A stretch of DNA of 40,495 nucleotides from a virus, in IMG/VR virus record IMGVR_UViG_3300025012_000176, positions 1-40,495 of that record, one strand, 5' to 3'. The notes below the pieces were generated by a model that saw only the letters and a program-made list of their open reading frames with translations, was not told the DNA's origin and made no database searches. The stretch's first letter is position 1. Each line of letters opens with the position of its first letter. Below, in pieces: positions 38,641 through 40,495 of the stretch. The position numbers were made by a program, and so were the translations under genes.

Positions 38641-38715
38641 GCAGCGTAATTTGCATAAGGCGTTCCTGTATAGCCAGTGGGAATAAAGGCAACCTAAGGC
38701 CTCCCACTGCGCTGC
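38641..38715 (+). ncRNA. Structured element between the two tRNA genes
   Basis: On the right, TCCCACTG (38702-38709) and CGCTGC (38710-38715) are contiguous. They pair with CAGTGGGA (38675-38682) and GCAGCG (38641-38646). The 28-nt left bulge holds AGG-CGTT-CCT, and the inner loop has AGGC/GCCT. It begins 81 bases after tRNA-Thr and ends 4 bases before tRNA-Tyr, so it is probably transcribed with them. Not a tRNA and not a family I recognise. Confidence 0.6.
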
Positions 38716-38719
38716 TAAT

Positions 38720-38802
38720 GCATCGGTAAATCTCTAAAGACGGGAGGCAGACTGTAAATCTGTTGTCGCAAGGCTGGGTAGGTGCAATTCCTACACGATG
38801 CA
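38720..38802 (+). tRNA. tRNA-Tyr (GTA)
   Basis: Acceptor GCATCG/CGATGC plus a G-A mismatch. Anticodon arm GCAGA-CTGTAAA-TCTGT with anticodon GTA; T-arm GTAGG-TGCAATT-CCTAC; long variable arm as in bacterial Tyr tRNAs. 83 nt. Confidence 0.88.
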
Positions 38803-38842
38803 CAAAATGGTCTTCGGACTCCGAGGCTTTAATCAGCCGTAG

Positions 38843-38871
38843 AAAAGCAGTCTGAAATATGGCTGCTTTTT
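38843..38871 (+). terminator. Terminator of the tRNA cluster
   Basis: AAAAGCAG pairs with CTGCTTTT (38863-38870), followed by T-rich sequence. It ends the tRNA transcript 40 bases after tRNA-Tyr. Confidence 0.8.
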
Positions 38872-38873
38872 GT

Positions 38874-38902
38874 TTGACAAGATATCAATATAAATGTACT
38901 GT
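38874..38902 (+). promoter_or_regulatory. Possible promoter upstream of the integrase leader
   Basis: TTGACA (38874-38879), a 17-bp spacer ending TG, then TACTGT (38897-38902). The -10 is poor, so confidence is limited. Confidence 0.4.
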
Positions 38903-38956
38903 CAAATGTCAATCAATTTAATATCTATTTCCTTTGTACTAGAAAGGAGATTTCTG

Positions 38957-38965
38957 TGGTATACT
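38957..38965 (+). promoter_or_regulatory. Extended -10 promoter of the integrase
   Basis: TGGTATACT, extended -10 with no good -35 at 17 bp (TTGTAC lies 20 bp away). A TATAAT overlaps it at 38966. Just downstream is a large hairpin. Confidence 0.55.
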
Positions 38966-38970
38966 TATAA

Positions 38971-39062
38971 TATGCTTTTCTTTGTGAAAACAAACACAAA
39001 AGCATACGAGAAATTGCGCATAGAAACCTACTAGTACTAGGGAGTATACGCGCAATTTTTTT
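38971..39062 (+). promoter_or_regulatory. Tandem hairpin leader of the integrase
   Basis: Hairpin 1 (38971-39006): TATGCTTT/AAAGCATA with an inner TGTG/CACA. Hairpin 2 (39011-39058): AAATTGCGC/GCGCAATTT with an inner CCTA/TAGG and a run of seven Ts that ends at the ATG. It looks like an intrinsic terminator abutting the start codon, leaving no room for a Shine-Dalgarno site. So integrase expression is probably attenuated or leaderless-like. Confidence 0.7.
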
Positions 39063-39914
39063 ATGGAAAAAATCGCAACATATCTTGAATGGAAAGCTAG
39101 TTATACCACAAGAGCCAGTGTCAATTACGGTATTTGGCTAGGGAAGTATAAACTAATCACGGGAAAAGGAATTGATGACACAACAGTTCACGATGTGCTT
39201 AAATTCCGCAAATGGCTGGACGAACATTACCAGCCCAAATCAATCGAATTTGCCATGATTGTGCTTTCTAATTTTTTCAAATTTTATCGTATGCAAGGAG
39301 TGAAGTGCCTTGACCCATACCTTATCAAAGTCCCGAAAACTAAAGCTAACTCCTACCAAGCAGTATCATCAGAAGAATACGTTTCCATGTTATCATTCAT
39401 TAAGCCTACAACCTTCGTAGAATTTGAAAAGCTTATTGTTCTACGGTTATTGTGGGAAACAGGGATAAGAGTATCGGAACTTTGCTCTATCAACCTCTCC
39501 ATGTTTGACCCTGAAAAAATGAACATGGTCATCAGCACCAAAAAATCGCGGAATGTTAGACAAATATTTTGGTCAGTGGAAACCCACATTTTTTTGAAGG
39601 AATTTATGCGTCTTAGAAGGGAAGTGGACGAAAAACCTCCAATGCTGATAGGCCTTAAAAACGGAAGGCCGCCCAGCAGGATAACCCCAAGAACGGTGCA
39701 AAGGTGGATTCAGGAGCTCGCCAAGAAGGCAAAAATCGAAAAAAAGATAAGTCCACATTCATTCAGGCATGGAAAGGCGCATAAAATTCTTGACCAAGGC
39801 GGAAACCCGAAAGACGTGCAGGCGATTCTCGGACATTCAAACCCAGCTTCAAGTTTTACTTACTTGCAGTGGAACGACAAAGAATTTGAAAGAAGGGCTA
39901 TGATGTTTGTGTAG
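39063..39914 (+). CDS. int: Tyrosine recombinase / integrase
   Basis: 283 aa. An N-terminal core-binding domain (about 1-95, with SVNYGIWLGKYK and VLKFRKWLDEHY) and a catalytic domain: R136 in WETGIRVSEL, K near 160, PHSFRHGKAH (H232, R235), LGHSNP (H258), and nucleophile Y267 in FTYLQW. The set is complete. It would catalyse phage integration, or resolve multimers as XerC/D-like enzymes do. Nearby tRNA genes are phage-encoded; no attP core is evident without the host sequence. Preceded by a hairpin leader. Confidence 0.9.
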   Translation: MEKIATYLEWKASYTTRASVNYGIWLGKYKLITGKGIDDTTVHDVLKFRKWLDEHYQPKSIEFAMIVLSNFFKFYRMQGVKCLDPYLIKVPKTKANSYQAVSSEEYVSMLSFIKPTTFVEFEKLIVLRLLWETGIRVSELCSINLSMFDPEKMNMVISTKKSRNVRQIFWSVETHIFLKEFMRLRREVDEKPPMLIGLKNGRPPSRITPRTVQRWIQELAKKAKIEKKISPHSFRHGKAHKILDQGGNPKDVQAILGHSNPASSFTYLQWNDKEFERRAMMFV

Positions 39915-39930
39915 TATACAGTATAAGTAC

Positions 39931-39958
39931 TTGACGACTTGACATAGTATGCTATAAT
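39931..39958 (+). promoter_or_regulatory. Promoter of the small HTH gene
   Basis: TTGACG (39931-39936), a 16-bp spacer ending TGC, then a consensus TATAAT (39953-39958). Strong extended promoter, about 37 bases before the ATG. Confidence 0.8.
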
Positions 39959-39994
39959 GAATGTGTCGAATAATCAATTAACAGTACTCCAAAT

Positions 39995-40171
39995 ATGAGA
40001 GACTATCAGCTGACTCCAGAAAAGCGGAACAAAAAGATGTTCGAGCTTCATACTAAAGGAGTAAACATGAGCGAGCTTGCCAAGCTTAATGGATTATCAA
40101 GAGAACGTGTACGCCAGATTATAGAAAAGATGACAGAAGAGGCTAAAAAGAAAGTACTTGACAAGGATTGA
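39995..40171 (+). CDS. Small sigma-region-4-like HTH protein, 58 aa
   Basis: The product is basic and helical: LTPEKRNKKMFELHTKGVNM then SELAKLNGLSRERVRQIIEK, which matches the helix-turn-helix of sigma-70 region 4 (LSRERVRQI). It may regulate phage promoters, such as those in the leader units, or the integrase. Its own promoter is consensus, and a second one begins at its stop codon. Too short for a full sigma factor; a small DNA-binding regulator is likely. Confidence 0.7.
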   Translation: MRDYQLTPEKRNKKMFELHTKGVNMSELAKLNGLSRERVRQIIEKMTEEAKKKVLDKD

Positions 40172-40186
40172 CATAGGGTGTATACT
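40158..40186 (+). promoter_or_regulatory. Strong promoter at the right end
   Basis: TTGACA (40158-40163), a 17-bp spacer, and TATACT (40181-40186). It overlaps the end of the HTH gene and points into a region without a gene, so it may drive an untranslated RNA or genes beyond the window. Confidence 0.8.
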
Positions 40187-40473
40187 GGAATCATAAAGCG
40201 GTAAGGAATAAGCACTTTGACAACTAAATTAGGAAGAGAAATACATCTTTCATAATCGGTTCTAAAGCAAGGCCTAAAATGAAGCTCTAAGCTCTAATAA
40301 TTGCACGACATACATATACATATCGTCGACATGCAAAAAGCGCTGTGGGCTTAAAATTAAACCTTCTAATGTCGCGAAAGATATAATGTGCGACACTGAA
40401 TATAACCAATACCCTATAGAAATTTAAGCTAATAATATATGTGTACGATATAGTACGCTATTTAAAGATAATC
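40187..40473 (+). other. Right non-coding region
   Basis: No gene is visible on either strand. Downstream of the promoter are a hairpin at about 40302-40335 with TGCA-CGAC-ATA pairing to TAT-C-GTCG and TGCA, TGTCGC/GCGACA near 40371-40396, and the tandem AGCTCTAAGCTCT. TGTCGCGAAAG also occurs at 118. An untranslated RNA is possible. Confidence 0.4.
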
Positions 40474-40495
40474 AAAAAAAGCATCCTGAGGATGC
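40474..40495 (-). terminator. Terminator for leftward transcription
   Basis: Read leftward: GCATCC-TCA-GGATGC followed by seven Ts. It would end RNA coming from the right, outside the window, so a leftward gene or the other end of the genome probably lies there. Confidence 0.75.

Noticed and set aside
1-40495. Direct terminal repeats showing a circular or complete genome
   Set aside because: I found only the short shared TGTCGCGAAAG, not a terminal repeat; completeness cannot be claimed.

Overview
The window is an AT-rich bacteriophage genome, complete or nearly so, of a tailed phage with podovirus-like gene content. It has terminase, portal, scaffold, major capsid protein, a head-tail adaptor-like protein, fibres and three large internal-virion-like proteins. 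I see no tape measure, tail tube or sheath. A tyrosine recombinase and two leftward moron-like genes suggest a temperate life style. The code is standard: TGA ends several genes in ATGA overlaps. Most start codons follow A-rich leaders without a Shine-Dalgarno sequence. Promoters are TTGACA-17-TAnnnT, usually with an extended TG-n -10, so the host is a bacterium. I cannot name the host; the A-rich leaders would fit Bacteroidota or Patescibacteria, but this is weak inference.

Layout. 1-250: non-coding, ending in a terminator. 251-9775: rightward early/accessory genes. These are a membrane-anchored lytic transglycosylase, a Gp157-like protein, a DUF669-like ssDNA-binding protein, a replication-initiator-like winged-helix protein, a small HAH/HPEH protein paired with a DUF6745-like protein carrying about 38 copies of a 12-bp repeat, a NinG/HNH-like nuclease, and many very small zinc-ribbon or membrane proteins. 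9776-10439: structured non-coding DNA, including a tRNA-like element just before the small terminase. 10440-15923: packaging and head genes. 15982-19346: a glycan cassette placed inside the virion operon, with a tandem GT2 protein, a GroES-like protein, a second GT2, a SAM methyltransferase and a polysaccharide-deacetylase-like protein. 19343-35796: adaptor, collagen-like/LamG fibre, propeller-like protein, adhesins, internal proteins, a beta-helix-like fibre and a group of related small virion proteins. Two leftward genes (25389-25862 and 30615-30812) interrupt this operon, each with its own promoter. 35941-38440: lysis and accessory genes (two holin-like proteins, an HNH endonuclease, an amidase), including an island at about 36430-37100 with a 153-nt structured element and strong Shine-Dalgarno sites unlike the rest of the genome. 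38488-40171: tRNA-Thr, a structured element, tRNA-Tyr, the integrase behind a double-hairpin leader, and a small HTH protein. 40172-40495: non-coding, with a promoter and, at the very end, a terminator for leftward transcription arriving from outside the window.

How it works together (inference). Early genes support replication and recombination. The glycan cassette probably decorates the virion or the host envelope. Lysis would use the holin-like proteins with the amidase and perhaps the transglycosylase. Short promoter-leader-hairpin units, two of them near copies 28 kb apart, recur before separate gene blocks and look like a phage-wide attenuation or small-RNA control system. The most unusual features are these units, the tRNA-like element before the small terminase, the 153-nt RNA-like element, the 12-bp-repeat protein pair, and the glycan cassette.
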